From positions 67,376 to 125,958 of the forward strand of contig NZ_JAUJUJ010000005.1 of NCBI RefSeq assembly GCF_030711595.1: DNA of 58,583 nucleotides, written 5' to 3'. Source of the stretch: Stenotrophomonas sp. YIM B06876. Lineage in GTDB: Bacteria; Pseudomonadota; Gammaproteobacteria; Xanthomonadales; Xanthomonadaceae. The stretch's first letter is position 1; each line of letters opens with the position of its first letter. The notes beneath the pieces are model-generated. The model was not told where the DNA came from. It worked only from the letters and a program-made list of their open reading frames with translations, and made no database searches. The position numbers and the translations under genes were made by a program. Shown here one piece after another: positions 1-10,000 of this stretch.

Positions 1-8
1 GTTCAATG

Positions 9-42
9 AAGAAGCCGCGAGCAATCGCGGCTTCTTTGTTTT
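9..42 (+). terminator. Rho-independent terminator of a gene upstream of the window
   Basis: A perfect 12-bp stem (9-20 with 25-36) closes a GCAA tetraloop and is followed by TTTGTTTT on the plus strand. The T-tract orientation fits a plus-strand gene ending just before the window. The hairpin also lies 57 bp beyond the stop of the minus-strand receptor gene, so it could help end that transcript too, although the T-tract on that side is poor. Confidence 0.75.
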
Positions 43-93
43 CCGGGTTTTGGCCATCGCGGCCCGGCCAGTCCGGGCCACGATGCACGCAGG

Positions 94-2919
94 TCAGCGG
101 AACGTGTACTTGGCTCCCAGCGTGTAATAACGGCCCACCGCGCCGCTGTAGTGCAGCGGGTTGTAGTTGACCGCGCCGTAGGTGGCCGGATCCAGCGGCG
201 CGATCCGGTCGAACAGGTTCTGCACCGAGCCGAATATCTCCAGCGCGTCGGTCGCCTTCCAGTTGGCGGACAGGTCGAAGGTGGTGAACGAGCGGATCTC
301 GCATCCGTTCGGTGCCGGGCTGCCGTCGGCGAACAGGTTGAGGCAGTCGGTCTGCTTGTCGTCGCCGGCCTCACCTATGTTGTCCATCTTGCCGATGTAG
401 TTGACGATGCCGCTTACCGACCAGGCGGAGTAGTTCCAGGTGGCGCCGAAATTGACCCGGTCTTTCGGCGTACCGATGCAGTTGGTCACATCGCAATTGC
501 CATGGGTGCCGGCATATTCGGAAGTGCTCCCGCCCTCGGTGCGTTCGAATTTGCGTACATGGCTCCACTGCATGTCCAGGCGCAGGTCGCCGGCGCTTCC
601 CAGCGGAATGTCCTGGCGGATGTCGGTGTCGATGCCTTCAACCGTGGACTGGGCAGCGTTCACGTAAGCGGTGTTGACCGCCAGGATCGAGCCGGTGCCC
701 GGGACGCCATTGAGCAGGTTGGAATCACGCAGCACGTTGCCGGCCAGAATCGCATCGCTGGTGCTGCCCTGGGCGATTTCGTTGGTGCGTTTGATCCGCC
801 ACGCATCGACCGTGATCGAGGTGGTGCGGGTCGGCTGCAAGACGATGCCAAGCGAGTAGCTCTTGGACTCTTCCGGCTTCAGGTCGGGGTTGGGCCTGGT
901 GATGATCGCCACCTGCTTGGCGATGCAATCGTCGGCGGTGCCGCCCGGGGCCGGCGCGCCGTTGGGGCAGCGCACGGGATCTTTCGCATTGGAGAACGCG
1001 GCCAGCCCGCCATCGCCGTTTTCGGCCGGGTTGGGGGCGCGGAAGCCTTCGGCGTAAGTGCCGCGTAGCGCAAGCCATTCAACCGGCGTCCATTTGAAGC
1101 CGACCTTGGGCTTGGTGGCGGCATCACCGCTTTCATACTTGTCGTAGCGGACCGCGCCGGTGAGCTCCAGCGACTCCAGCACCGGCGCCGACAATTCGGC
1201 GTAGGCGGCATACACGTTCTGGGTCCCGCTATAAGCCGAGTAGCCCAGACCGATGATGTCGCCCCGGTCGGTATAGGTCTGCGGCGTCAGCGAATTGGAG
1301 GTCTTGCGCCATTCAGTACCCAGCGCCAGCCCCAGCGGGCCGCCCTTCAGATCGGTCAGGCTGCGCGAGATCTTGAAGTCGAACATGTCCAGCGCACTCT
1401 TGGCGTTGGCACTGATGGTCGGTGAAATGTAGTCGTACAGGCTCTGCGGATTGGTGCCCGAACCCTGGCCGATATTCCACACGCCATAGGCGCAGTTGGG
1501 GTTGCCCAGCACGCATTGCACCGCGCTGTAACGCAGGAAGCCGTCGCGCTTGTTCACCAGGTTGGTGCTGGAGTGCAGGTAGGCGGTGTCGTAGTCCCAA
1601 TCGCCCCAGGTGCCTTTGACCCCGGCAAGGAAGCGGATGAAGTCGTTGCTGTTGTTGGTCACCCGCGGGCCGACATCGGCGGCCGAGTAGCGCACCCGCA
1701 CCGGTACGCCATACGGGTTGTCCGGGTGGGTGGCGCTGAGTACCGTCGCGCCGGGGCCGCTGTTGGCATTGACCGGGCCGCCCGGATAACCCCAGCCGCC
1801 TGAGACGTTGGAGGGAGTGTTGCGGAACCTGGTGTGCTTCCTCGAATAGCCCATCTCGACATAGGCTTGCGAGGTCTCGCCGAAAGCGAACGAGGCGCGG
1901 CCGAATACGTTGACGTAGTCCTCTTTCGGGGCCAGGTCACGATAGGTGCCCACATCCCACAGGCAGCCACCACCCGGATCCTGCGGGGTGACCGCGGACA
2001 ACCCGGCGCAGCCGGGGAGCGAGACCAGCTGTCCCGTCGCGGGATTGAACAGGCTGCCGGCCGGGGAATTGCCGCCACCATTGCGGGCCGCCCCGGTGAT
2101 CGCGCCGCCCAGGAACTGGCTGCCCGCGACGCTGTAACCCCAGGGGCGCAGGTCTCCGGTGCCGATCCACTTGCGGTTGCGCCGGTCGGAAACGCGGATG
2201 GCGTCGGATTTGCCCACGTCCAGGCTGAAGAACGCATTCCAGCCGTCATCGGCCAGGCTGCCGGTACCGGCAGTCAGCGTCGCTTTGCGCTGGGCGCCAT
2301 CGCTGTCGCCGGAAAGTCCATAGGAGCCGCGCAGGATTGCGCCGGTGAAATCCGAGCGCAGGATGATGTTGACCACGCCGGCGATCGCATCCGAACCGTA
2401 GATCGCCGAGGCGCCATCTTTGAGCACGTCGATACGCTCGACCGCATCCAGCGGAATGGTGCTCAGGTCGGTGAATACTTTCTGGCCGTCGTCAGCCAGG
2501 CCGTAGGTCGCCATGCGGCGGCCGTTCAACAGCACCAGCGTCGAGCCGGCGCCCAGGCCGCGCAGCGAGATGCCCGCGCCGCCGCCGGCAAAACCGTTGC
2601 CGAAGGTTTTGGGGATCGAGCCGGACCCGTCAGCGGTCAGGGTCTGCAGATACTCGGCGACGTTGGTCTTGCCGGTGCGATCGATCTCCTGCCGGGTGAT
2701 GACCTGCACCGGGGAGGGCGTTTCGGTGTCGGTACGCGGGATGTTGGAGCCTGTGACGGTGATCCGGCCCAGCGTCGTCGCCTTCTCCTGCGCCTGCGCA
2801 AAGACGCTGGCCGGCAAGGAAGCGCCGGCAGCGATCGCGACGGTGGCGACGGCAAGGGAAATGCAGCGGCTGAGCGGGGTGCGACGGTGTGGCGATTGCC
2901 TGTTGATCGGACGATTCAC
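94..2919 (-). CDS. TonB-dependent outer membrane receptor
   Basis: Predicted outer-membrane active transporter of 941 aa that would import a substrate using TonB/ExbBD energy. A signal peptide with a hydrophobic stretch and an Ala-rich FAQA-type cleavage region is followed by a plug domain (GRITVTGSNIPRTDTETPSP, then a plug ending in the LINGRR-like NGRRMA and IYGSDAIAGVVNII motifs). A long beta-barrel ends in a YTFR terminus. I chose the GTG start at 2919 because AGGAGAG sits just upstream; an in-frame ATG at 2955 has no ribosome binding site. The plug matches the large receptor group with SxIxRxDxExPSPVxVIT that is expanded in Xanthomonadaceae and often linked to peptide or complex substrates. 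The substrate cannot be named from sequence. The tonB-like gene directly upstream (3132-3794) reads the same way but is separated by its own terminator. Confidence 0.93.
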   Translation of the reverse strand: MNRPINRQSPHRRTPLSRCISLAVATVAIAAGASLPASVFAQAQEKATTLGRITVTGSNIPRTDTETPSPVQVITRQEIDRTGKTNVAEYLQTLTADGSGSIPKTFGNGFAGGGAGISLRGLGAGSTLVLLNGRRMATYGLADDGQKVFTDLSTIPLDAVERIDVLKDGASAIYGSDAIAGVVNIILRSDFTGAILRGSYGLSGDSDGAQRKATLTAGTGSLADDGWNAFFSLDVGKSDAIRVSDRRNRKWIGTGDLRPWGYSVAGSQFLGGAITGAARNGGGNSPAGSLFNPATGQLVSLPGCAGLSAVTPQDPGGGCLWDVGTYRDLAPKEDYVNVFGRASFAFGETSQAYVEMGYSRKHTRFRNTPSNVSGGWGYPGGPVNANSGPGATVLSATHPDNPYGVPVRVRYSAADVGPRVTNNSNDFIRFLAGVKGTWGDWDYDTAYLHSSTNLVNKRDGFLRYSAVQCVLGNPNCAYGVWNIGQGSGTNPQSLYDYISPTISANAKSALDMFDFKISRSLTDLKGGPLGLALGTEWRKTSNSLTPQTYTDRGDIIGLGYSAYSGTQNVYAAYAELSAPVLESLELTGAVRYDKYESGDAATKPKVGFKWTPVEWLALRGTYAEGFRAPNPAENGDGGLAAFSNAKDPVRCPNGAPAPGGTADDCIAKQVAIITRPNPDLKPEESKSYSLGIVLQPTRTTSITVDAWRIKRTNEIAQGSTSDAILAGNVLRDSNLLNGVPGTGSILAVNTAYVNAAQSTVEGIDTDIRQDIPLGSAGDLRLDMQWSHVRKFERTEGGSTSEYAGTHGNCDVTNCIGTPKDRVNFGATWNYSAWSVSGIVNYIGKMDNIGEAGDDKQTDCLNLFADGSPAPNGCEIRSFTTFDLSANWKATDALEIFGSVQNLFDRIAPLDPATYGAVNYNPLHYSGAVGRYYTLGAKYTFR

Positions 2920-3076
2920 AGCTTCTCTCCTGAAGGGTAGACCGTTGGTCGGCATAGATCGGTGTCGACGGCGCAATCTAGATTTCAAGGGTGTGCAAAA
3001 GCTGTGAAAAAAAGCTTAATTGGCCAGCTCAAGTGGCTGATTTGACAAAATATATTTATGAATGCGCTGCAACGTA

Positions 3077-3106
3077 AAAGGGCAGGGAATGCGGCCATTC
3101 CCTGCC
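3077..3106 (-). terminator. Rho-independent terminator after the TonB-like gene
   Basis: An 11-bp perfect stem (3081-3091 with 3096-3106) with a 4-nt loop is followed on the minus strand by CTTTTACG. It sits 26 bp beyond the stop of the minus-strand TonB-family gene and separates it from the receptor gene downstream. Confidence 0.75.
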
Positions 3107-3131
3107 CTCGGGGCGCCGGTGGCAGTGGCGA

Positions 3132-3794
3132 TTACTGCACGTGGAAGTCGATCGGGATCAGCCCATAGGCCTGCACCGGCCGGCCGTGATCCAGCGCCGG
3201 ATGGAATTTCCAGTAGCGGGCAACCTGGCTGCGGGCGGCATTGTCCAGGCTGCGATGGCCGCTGCTGCGCTCGATCGCCACTTCTACCGGTAGGCCGCGC
3301 TCATCCACGCGCACCCGCAGCACCACGGTGCCCTGCGCGCCGCTGCGCAGGGCCTCGCGCGGATAGGCCGGGGCCGGCGCAACGAGGTAGTGCAGGCTCA
3401 CGCCTTCCAGAGGCACGCCGGGACTGGCGGGCACCGCGGTGGATGTCGCGGCCGTCGCAGCGATCGTCGCGGGGTCGGTGGAAATGACCGCCTCGGCTGT
3501 GAAGACCGGCAGCGGTGCGGATTGCAGCGCCGGCGGCAGCGCGAGCGGCCTGGGGGATGGCAGGGTGGGGGTGATCGGCGTCGGTACCGGCACCGGCGGT
3601 GGGGTGATGGGGACGATTTCCGGCATCGCCCAGCGCGGTTCGGGGCGGATTGCATCGTTGCGGACCGGAACCTGCGACAGCGGGATCAACAGCAGTGCCA
3701 GGGCCAGCGCGTGCAGTGCGATAGCGGTGCTGAAAGCGAGGATGCGGGAAATGTCGAAACGGATAGGGGTTGTGCCAACCTGCATACGGACCAT
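3132..3794 (-). CDS. Energy transducer TonB-family protein
   Basis: 220-aa inner-membrane-anchored protein that would pass proton-motive energy from ExbB/ExbD to outer-membrane receptors. One N-terminal transmembrane helix (about residues 14-36, ILAFSTAIALHALALALLLI) is followed by a Pro-rich periplasmic spacer (about 60-105, with repeated PxP), then a TonB C-terminal domain (about 130-220) with YPREALRSGAQGTVVLRV and the later HPALDHGRPV segment. The start at 3794 is preceded by GGAGGT at good spacing; the open frame continues upstream without a ribosome site. No exbB/exbD are adjacent, so it is probably one of several TonB paralogues. Its proximity to the receptor at 94-2919 suggests a dedicated partner, which is inference. 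Confidence 0.88.
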   Translation of the reverse strand: MVRMQVGTTPIRFDISRILAFSTAIALHALALALLLIPLSQVPVRNDAIRPEPRWAMPEIVPITPPPVPVPTPITPTLPSPRPLALPPALQSAPLPVFTAEAVISTDPATIAATAATSTAVPASPGVPLEGVSLHYLVAPAPAYPREALRSGAQGTVVLRVRVDERGLPVEVAIERSSGHRSLDNAARSQVARYWKFHPALDHGRPVQAYGLIPIDFHVQ

Positions 3795-3942
3795 GATCCA
3801 CCTCCATGACGGGGTCGTAGCAAACAACGCGCGTTGCCGTGGGCCGGGGGTTGAGCGCGTGTGGCCCACGCGCTTCCACTGGGCCAACAAATCTCCGCGG
3901 CGGCAAGGCCCGGGCGCTTTCCAGTCAGCTGCCAGATAGGAA

Positions 3943-3963
3943 GACGGCGCCGCAGGCGCCGTC
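3943..3963 (-). terminator. Hairpin after the SIMPL-domain gene
   Basis: A perfect 9-bp GC-rich stem (3943-3951 with 3955-3963) with a GCA loop lies 24 bp past the minus-strand stop at 3988. Only CTTCCTATCT follows on that strand, so termination is possible but the T-tract is weak. Confidence 0.4.
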
Positions 3964-3987
3964 CAGAGCGGTCACCGGTGCGGGATC

Positions 3988-4722
3988 TCAGCGGCCGAGT
4001 TCAAACACCACATCGAGGTTGACGGAGATGGAGGTCTCGCCGGGCGACACCGCGGTATCCATTTCCATCTTGGCGCCGCGCGAGGCCATGGCCATCATCG
4101 GCATGGGCCGGAAGCCGCCCTGGCTGCCCTCGGAGATGCTGACAATGCGACGTACCCGCAGCCCCAGCGCCTTGGCGTAGGTCTGCGCGCGAGCCTGGGC
4201 TTTTTCCAGCGCGGCCAGGCGGGCTTCGTCATACACCGGCTCGGGTTTGTCGATCTCGAACGAGGGGCCGTTGATCTGGTTGGCGCCCTGTGCGGCGAGG
4301 CTGTCGAGCACCTTGCCGAGCCGGGTGATGTCGCGCACTTTCAGGCTCACGGTGTTGCTGGCCTGGTAGCCGGTGATTTTCGGCGCCTCGTTGTCGGCAT
4401 AGCGGTACTGCGGGCTGAGGTTGATGCCGCTGGTCTGGATGTCGCGTTCGGCAATGCCGGCAGCCTTGATCGCCTTCATCACCTTGTCCATCTGCACCGC
4501 GTTCTCGCGCATGGCGGTATTGCCATCCACGGCCTGGGTGACGACCCCGGCCGACAGCGTGGCGACATCGGGTACGCGCCGGGCTTCGGCCTGGGCGGAG
4601 ATGTTGAGCAGGGTGGCGTCGCTGGCCACCTGCGGCGCAGGGGACTGGGCGTGGGCGCTCATCGTGCCTCCCATGGCGAGGGAAAGGGAAACAAGCAGCA
4701 GGGACAGCGGGTTGTGGCGCAT
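3988..4722 (-). CDS. SIMPL (DUF541) domain periplasmic protein
   Basis: 244-aa exported protein of the SIMPL/DUF541 family (relatives: BP26/OMP28 of Brucella, YggE of E. coli). A signal peptide ends around MSAHAQ (residues 21-26). The mature protein starts with the family's typical [23 protein letters not shown] strand, cut here to its recognisable core AEARRVPD, and carries [15 protein letters not shown], [14 protein letters not shown] and a Met-rich segment RPMPMMAMA near the C-terminus. Family members form oligomeric channel-like assemblies or are tied to oxidative stress, but the biochemical role is not settled. AAGGAG precedes the ATG. The gene is divergent from maf, so both promoters lie in 4723-4850. 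Confidence 0.88.
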   Translation of the reverse strand: MRHNPLSLLLVSLSLAMGGTMSAHAQSPAPQVASDATLLNISAQAEARRVPDVATLSAGVVTQAVDGNTAMRENAVQMDKVMKAIKAAGIAERDIQTSGINLSPQYRYADNEAPKITGYQASNTVSLKVRDITRLGKVLDSLAAQGANQINGPSFEIDKPEPVYDEARLAALEKAQARAQTYAKALGLRVRRIVSISEGSQGGFRPMPMMAMASRGAKMEMDTAVSPGETSISVNLDVVFELGR

Positions 4723-4850
4723 GGAGATCTCCTTGGGCGGGGCCAGAATGTTGGGACAGCGATGAACGCGTGGTGAGTCTGATCGGGGTTTGCCGGCTTT
4801 GCAGCGCTTTGCGGATCATTCAGCCAGCCGGCGCGGGTTATCCTTTGAAG

Positions 4851-5471
4851 ATGTTCTATCTTGCCTCCCGTTCCCCCCGTAGAACCCAGTTGCTGTCACG
4901 TTTGGGTGTGCCGTTCCAGGCGCTTGATCTCGAGGTTGCTGAAGTGCGCGATCCGGCCGAGTCGGCCGCAGCGTATGTGCAGCGCGTGGCCGCCGACAAG
5001 GCACAGGCCGGCCTGGCCCGGGTGGCCGCCGATGCCGAGGCGGTGGTGCTGGGCGCCGATACCGAAGTCGTGCTTGATGACCGGGTGTTCGGCAAGCCGG
5101 TCGATGCCGCCGCGGCAGCGGCGATGCTGCGCACGCTGGCCGGGCGTAGCCATACCGTGATCACGGTGGTGGCGTTGGCCGCGCACGGACGCCAGGCGCA
5201 GGTGACGGTCGCCTCGGAAGTGACATTCGCGCCGATGACCGCCGCCGAGATCGGGGCCTATGTCGCCACTGGCGAGCCGATGGGCAAGGCCGGCGCCTAC
5301 GCCATCCAGGGCGATGGCGAGCGGTACATCCGCCACCTGTCGGGCAGTTATTCCGGGGTGATGGGGCTGCCGTTGCAGCAGACCGCCGAGTTGCTGCGTG
5401 CATTCGGCGTTACCGGGGCGGCGCGCGGGCGGCCGGTGGCGGCAAACCTATCGATGGACAAGGGGGAATGA
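4851..5471 (+). CDS. maf: Maf-family nucleoside triphosphate pyrophosphatase (YhdE type)
   Basis: 206-aa cytoplasmic house-cleaning pyrophosphatase. The N-terminal substrate loop [17 protein letters not shown] begins at residue 6, and [10 protein letters not shown] carries the catalytic acidic residues. YAIQGDG and YSGVMGLPL near the C-terminus fit the dTTP/UTP-preferring YhdE branch rather than the m7GTP branch; this subtype call is from family knowledge. I chose the ATG at 4851 because the protein then starts exactly at the conserved [10 protein letters not shown]; the frame is open further upstream without homology. Its stop overlaps the first possible ATG of the RNase G gene, giving the common maf-rng arrangement. 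Confidence 0.93.
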   Translation: MFYLASRSPRRTQLLSRLGVPFQALDLEVAEVRDPAESAAAYVQRVAADKAQAGLARVAADAEAVVLGADTEVVLDDRVFGKPVDAAAAAAMLRTLAGRSHTVITVVALAAHGRQAQVTVASEVTFAPMTAAEIGAYVATGEPMGKAGAYAIQGDGERYIRHLSGSYSGVMGLPLQQTAELLRAFGVTGAARGRPVAANLSMDKGE

Positions 5472-5476
5472 GGGAC

Positions 5477-6967
5477 ATGACGGAAGAGATCCTGGTGAAT
5501 GTCACCCCGCGTGAAACCCGGGTAGCGGTGATCGAGAACGGGATGCTGCAGGAGCTGCATTTCGAACGCGGCTGGCGCCGTGGCGTGGTCGGCAACATCT
5601 ACAAAGGCAAGGTGCAACGGGTGATGCCCGGCATGCAGGCGGCCTTTGTCGAAGTGGGGCTGGAGCGGGCGGCGTTCCTGCATGCCAACGATGTGATCCG
5701 GCCGGCCCCGGTGGCCGCCGAAGGCGTGGATGCGGCGTTGCCGTTGCCGCAGCCGTCCTCGGTGCCGATCGTGGAGTTGTTGCGCGACGGCCAGGACATC
5801 GTGGTGCAGGTGGTCAAGGACCCGATCGGCAGCAAGGGCGCGCGCCTGACCACCCAGATCAGCATTCCCTCGCGCTACCTGGTGCTGTTGCCGCAGTCCA
5901 AGGTGGTGGGCGTGTCGGCACGGATCGAGGACGAGGCCGAGCGACTGCGGCTGAAGACGCTGGTGACCGAACTGTCGGCCCAGCATGGCGGTTACGGTTA
6001 CATCATCCGCACCAATGCCGAAGGGCAGCCGGCCGAGGCGATTGCCGAGGACGTGGCCTATCTGTCGCGGGTATGGAACGTGGTCGAACGACGCGGCCGC
6101 GAAGTGGCCTCGTGCAGCATCATCTATGAAGACCTGAGCCTGCCGCTGCGCTCGGTGCGCGACCTGATCCGCAAGGACGTGGACAAGGTGAAGGTGGATT
6201 CGAAAGAGACCTTCGCCCAGTTGCAGGCGTTTGTCGCCAAGTACATGCCGGTACTGGCCGAGCGGATCGAGCTGTATACCGGCGACCGGCCGATCTTCGA
6301 CCGCTACGGCGTGGAAGACGAGATCGGGCGCGCGCTGGACAAGCAGGTGCCGCTCAAATCCGGCGGTTATCTGATCATCGACCAGACCGAGGCGATGACC
6401 ACGATCGACGTCAACACCGGTTCGTTCCTGGGCCAGCGCAATCTGGAAGAGACGGTGTTCCGCACCAATCTGGAAGCGGCGCAGGCGGTGGCACGGCAGC
6501 TGCGGCTGCGCAACCTGGGCGGCATCATCATTATCGACTTCATCGACATGGACGATGTCGAGCATCGCCGCCAGGTGCTGCGCACGCTGGAGAAGGGGCT
6601 CGCACGCGACCACGCCAAGACCACGGTGTACGACTTCTCGCCGCTCGGGCTGGTGGAAATGACCCGCAAGCGCACTGTGGAGAGCCTGGAGCGGCAGCTG
6701 TCCGAGCCGTGCCCGGAGTGCAGCGGTCGCGGTTCGATCAAGACCGCCGAAACCGTGACCTACGAGATCTTCCGCGAGATCACCCGCGCCGTGCGCCAGT
6801 TCGATGCGGTGCGCCTGCTGGTGATCGCCTCCAACAAGGTGGTGGCGCGGATCACCGACGAAGAGTCGGCGGCGGTGGCCGAGCTGGAGGAGTTCCTCGG
6901 CAAGAGCATCCGCTTCCAGGCCGATGAGCAGTACCTGCAGGAACAGTTCGATGTGGTCCTGCTCTGA
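5477..6967 (+). CDS. rng: Ribonuclease G
   Basis: 496-aa endoribonuclease of the RNase E/G family, involved in 16S rRNA 5' maturation and mRNA decay. An S1 RNA-binding domain occupies about residues 38-125 (VGNIYKGKVQRVMPGMQAAF). The catalytic DNase I-like region carries Asp311 (TIDVNTG) and Asp354 (IIIDFIDM), with the 43-residue spacing seen in RNase E. A Zn-link CPEC follows at 412-415. It lacks the RNase E C-terminal scaffold, which makes it RNase G. The start at 5477 gives the family N-terminus MTEEILVNVT behind GAGGG. An in-frame ATG at 5468 overlapping the maf stop would add three residues. It is translationally coupled to maf. Confidence 0.95.
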   Translation: MTEEILVNVTPRETRVAVIENGMLQELHFERGWRRGVVGNIYKGKVQRVMPGMQAAFVEVGLERAAFLHANDVIRPAPVAAEGVDAALPLPQPSSVPIVELLRDGQDIVVQVVKDPIGSKGARLTTQISIPSRYLVLLPQSKVVGVSARIEDEAERLRLKTLVTELSAQHGGYGYIIRTNAEGQPAEAIAEDVAYLSRVWNVVERRGREVASCSIIYEDLSLPLRSVRDLIRKDVDKVKVDSKETFAQLQAFVAKYMPVLAERIELYTGDRPIFDRYGVEDEIGRALDKQVPLKSGGYLIIDQTEAMTTIDVNTGSFLGQRNLEETVFRTNLEAAQAVARQLRLRNLGGIIIIDFIDMDDVEHRRQVLRTLEKGLARDHAKTTVYDFSPLGLVEMTRKRTVESLERQLSEPCPECSGRGSIKTAETVTYEIFREITRAVRQFDAVRLLVIASNKVVARITDEESAAVAELEEFLGKSIRFQADEQYLQEQFDVVLL

Positions 6968-7018
6968 GCGATTGGCGCTGCCGGCGCCGTTCGAAACCCC
7001 GCATAACTTCACCTGCTG

Positions 7019-10000
7019 ATGCCCACACCGTTGCGCCGCCGTTTGCGACTGACCCGCCGCTATGCCCTGTATGCGGCGGCGCTGCTGCTGGTGGGCGTGG
7101 CGTTGCTGGTCGGCGCGCTGAGCCAGCTGTTGCCGCTGGCCGAACAGCATCCGCAGCAGGTGGCGGCGTGGCTGAGTGAGCGCGCCGGTCAGCCGGTGAC
7201 GTTCGATGCGCTGGATACCGCCTGGACCCGGCGTGGCCCGTTGCTGCGCCTGGAGGGGCTGCGCATCGGCGCCGGCGATGGCGTGAAGATCGGCCAGGCC
7301 GAGGTGCTGGTGTCCCTGTATGCGGGATTGTTCCCGGGCGCTTCGTTCACCGAGCTGCGCCTGCGCGGGCTGTCGCTGACCTTGCAGCGCGCGGACGACG
7401 GCCGCTGGTCGGTACGCGGGCTGCCATCCGCGCAAGGCGGCGGCGATCCACTGGATACGCTGCGCAATCTGGGCGAGTTGCAGATCATCGGCGGCCGTCT
7501 GCAGGTGGATGCGCCCTCGATCGGAATCCAGACCCGGGTGCCACGGGTGGATCTGCGCTTGCGCGTGGATGGGCAGCGTCTGCGGGTCGGCGCCAAGGGA
7601 TGGATCAAGGAGTCGGCACCGCCGTTGACGGCCGTGCTGGATCTGGACCGCAGGCACGGCGATGGCAGTGCCTGGTTTTCGGCCGCCCCGGCTGAACTGG
7701 CGGCCTGGTCATCGTTGCTGCGCTTTGCCGGGGTCGGCCTGCAGCACGGCAAGGGCAGCTTGCGCAGCTGGATCCAGATGCGCGATCACCGCGTCATTTC
7801 AGTCACCGCCGATGCCGATCTGCGTGGTCTGCAACTGGCCGGGGCCGCCCTGGCCGGGCAGGGCGGCGTGCCCACCGTGGCCTGGGACAGCCTGCAGCTG
7901 CGCGCGCGCTGGGCGCTGATCGACGGCGGTTGGCGGCTGGATGCACCGCGCCTGCGCATCGGCGACGGCCGCCAGGTGCAGCAGCTCGACGGTCTGCTGC
8001 TTGCGGGCGGGGCGCGGTTCGCGCTGCAGGGCGAGCGGATGGATGTGACCTCGTTGCTGCGCGTGGCCGCGCTCAGCGACCAGCTGGATCCGGCCCTGCG
8101 GCTGTGGCTGTACCGGGCGCAGCCGACGCTGCGCTTCTCGCAGGTCAGCCTCGCCGGCAACCGGGGCGGTACGCTGCGCGGCAGCGGTGAATTGGACGAG
8201 GCCGCGTTCATTGCGGTGGATGACACCCCGGGAATCAGCGGACTGCGCGGCCATTTCGAGGGGGACGGTGCGGCGGTGGCGTTGACCCTGGAGCCGACGC
8301 ATGTCCTGCGCTTTGATTGGCCCACCGGCTTCGGGGTGGTCCACGACGTGCAGCTGGCCGGGAAGATCGTGGGCTGGCGCCGCGGCGCCGGCTGGCAGGT
8401 GGCCACGCCGGCGATGCGCGTGCAGGGCACCGATTACGCCGCCGATATCCGCGGCGGACTCTGGTTCCAGGGCGATGGCACACGGCCATGGATGGATCTG
8501 GCAGCCAAGCTCGACGACGTGCCGATCACCGCGGCCAAACGTTTCTGGGTGCGCTCACACATGAGCGAGGCCGCCATCCACTGGCTGGATACGGCGCTGG
8601 TCGATGGCTATCTCCGTGATGGCCGCGGGCTGGTCACCGGTGATCTGGATGACTGGCCGTTCGACGGCCACAACGGCCGGTTCGAGGCCGGCGGCCATAT
8701 CGAGCACGGCGCCATCCGCTTCCATGAGGATTGGCCGGTGATGCAGCAGGTGGACGCCGATATCGACTTCATCGCCAACGGCTTCCAGATCCAGGGCAAA
8801 GGCGATCTGGCTGGGGTGGCGGTGGAGCGTTTCGAGGCCGGAATCGCCGATTTCGGCCAGTCGCGGCTGCAGGTGAAAGCCGCCAGCCACAGCGACAGCA
8901 AGTACCTGCTGGCACTGCTGCGGCAGAGCCCGTTGCATGCGCGCTATCGCGACACCCTGGACAACCTGGTGGTCTCCGGACCGGCCGCGGTGACCTTCGA
9001 CCTGCTCGAGCCGCTGCACGACGATGACGGCAGCGGGCGGCTGACGGGCGAGGTGGAGCTGCGCGGGGCGCAGCTGGCCGACAAACGCTGGGACCTGCAA
9101 TTCGACAAGGTGCGCGGCAAGGCCCGCTATGGCGATGGCGGCTTCGAGGCGCCGGCGCTGGCGGTGCGTCATCGTGACCAGGATGGGGTGCTGAGCCTGC
9201 GCGCCGGTGACTATGTCCGCGATCCGGCCAAGGTGTTCGAAGCCGGGCTGAGCGCGGCGCTGGCGGCCGGCAATCTGCTCGACCATGCGCCGGAGCTGGC
9301 CTGGCTCAAGCCGTATGTGCACGGCACGTCGCAGTGGACCGTGGGCGTCACCTTGCCGGTGGTGCCGCAGGGCAGCAAGATCGAGCCGCCAACCACCTTG
9401 CAGCTGCACTCGGACCTGGTCGGCACGCAGCTGCGCTTGCCGGCGCCGCTGGACAAGCCGGCTGCCGATGCGTTGCCGACGAGTGTGTCGGCCGCGTTGC
9501 CGATGGGCAGTGGCACGGTGGAAGTCGCCTTCGGCCACCTGCTTGCGTTGGCCGCACGCAGCGAGGCCGGGCATACGGGGGTGCAGGTGACGCTGGGCGG
9601 CAACCGCGTCGATCGCGCGCCACCGGCCGACGGGCTGGTGGTCACCGGGCGCGCGCCTGCGCTGGATGCCCTGGAGTGGATCGGCCTGGCGCGCGGGCAG
9701 AACGCTGACGCGGCCGGCAGCGCGCCGGGGCTGGAGCTCAAGCACGTGGATGTACAGGCGGCCAGGCTGTTGCTGGCCGGCGGCGTGTTCGAACAGACCC
9801 GGCTGCAGCTGCGCCCCGCTGCCGACGCGGTGACCGTACAGCTGGATGGCCCGTCGCTTGCCGGGCAATTGCGCGTGCCCGAGGCCGACGGCGGTACGAT
9901 TGTCGGCAAGCTGGCGCGGGTGCACTGGCAAGGCGTGCCCGCCGCCGCGAACGATGGCGCCGCCGCGGCCGCGGACGATCCGCTCGATCCGGCCAGGCTG

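Noticed and set aside
2920..2955. Upstream ATG at 2955 as start of the first receptor
   Set aside because: The GTG at 2919 has a strong AGGAGAG ribosome site and gives a better signal peptide, whereas 2955 has none.
5348..7657. 769-aa minus-strand open frame opposite maf, rng and the start of yhdP
   Set aside because: It mirrors well-supported plus-strand genes and its His/Gln/Arg-rich composition is typical of antisense frames in high-GC DNA. No motifs were seen.
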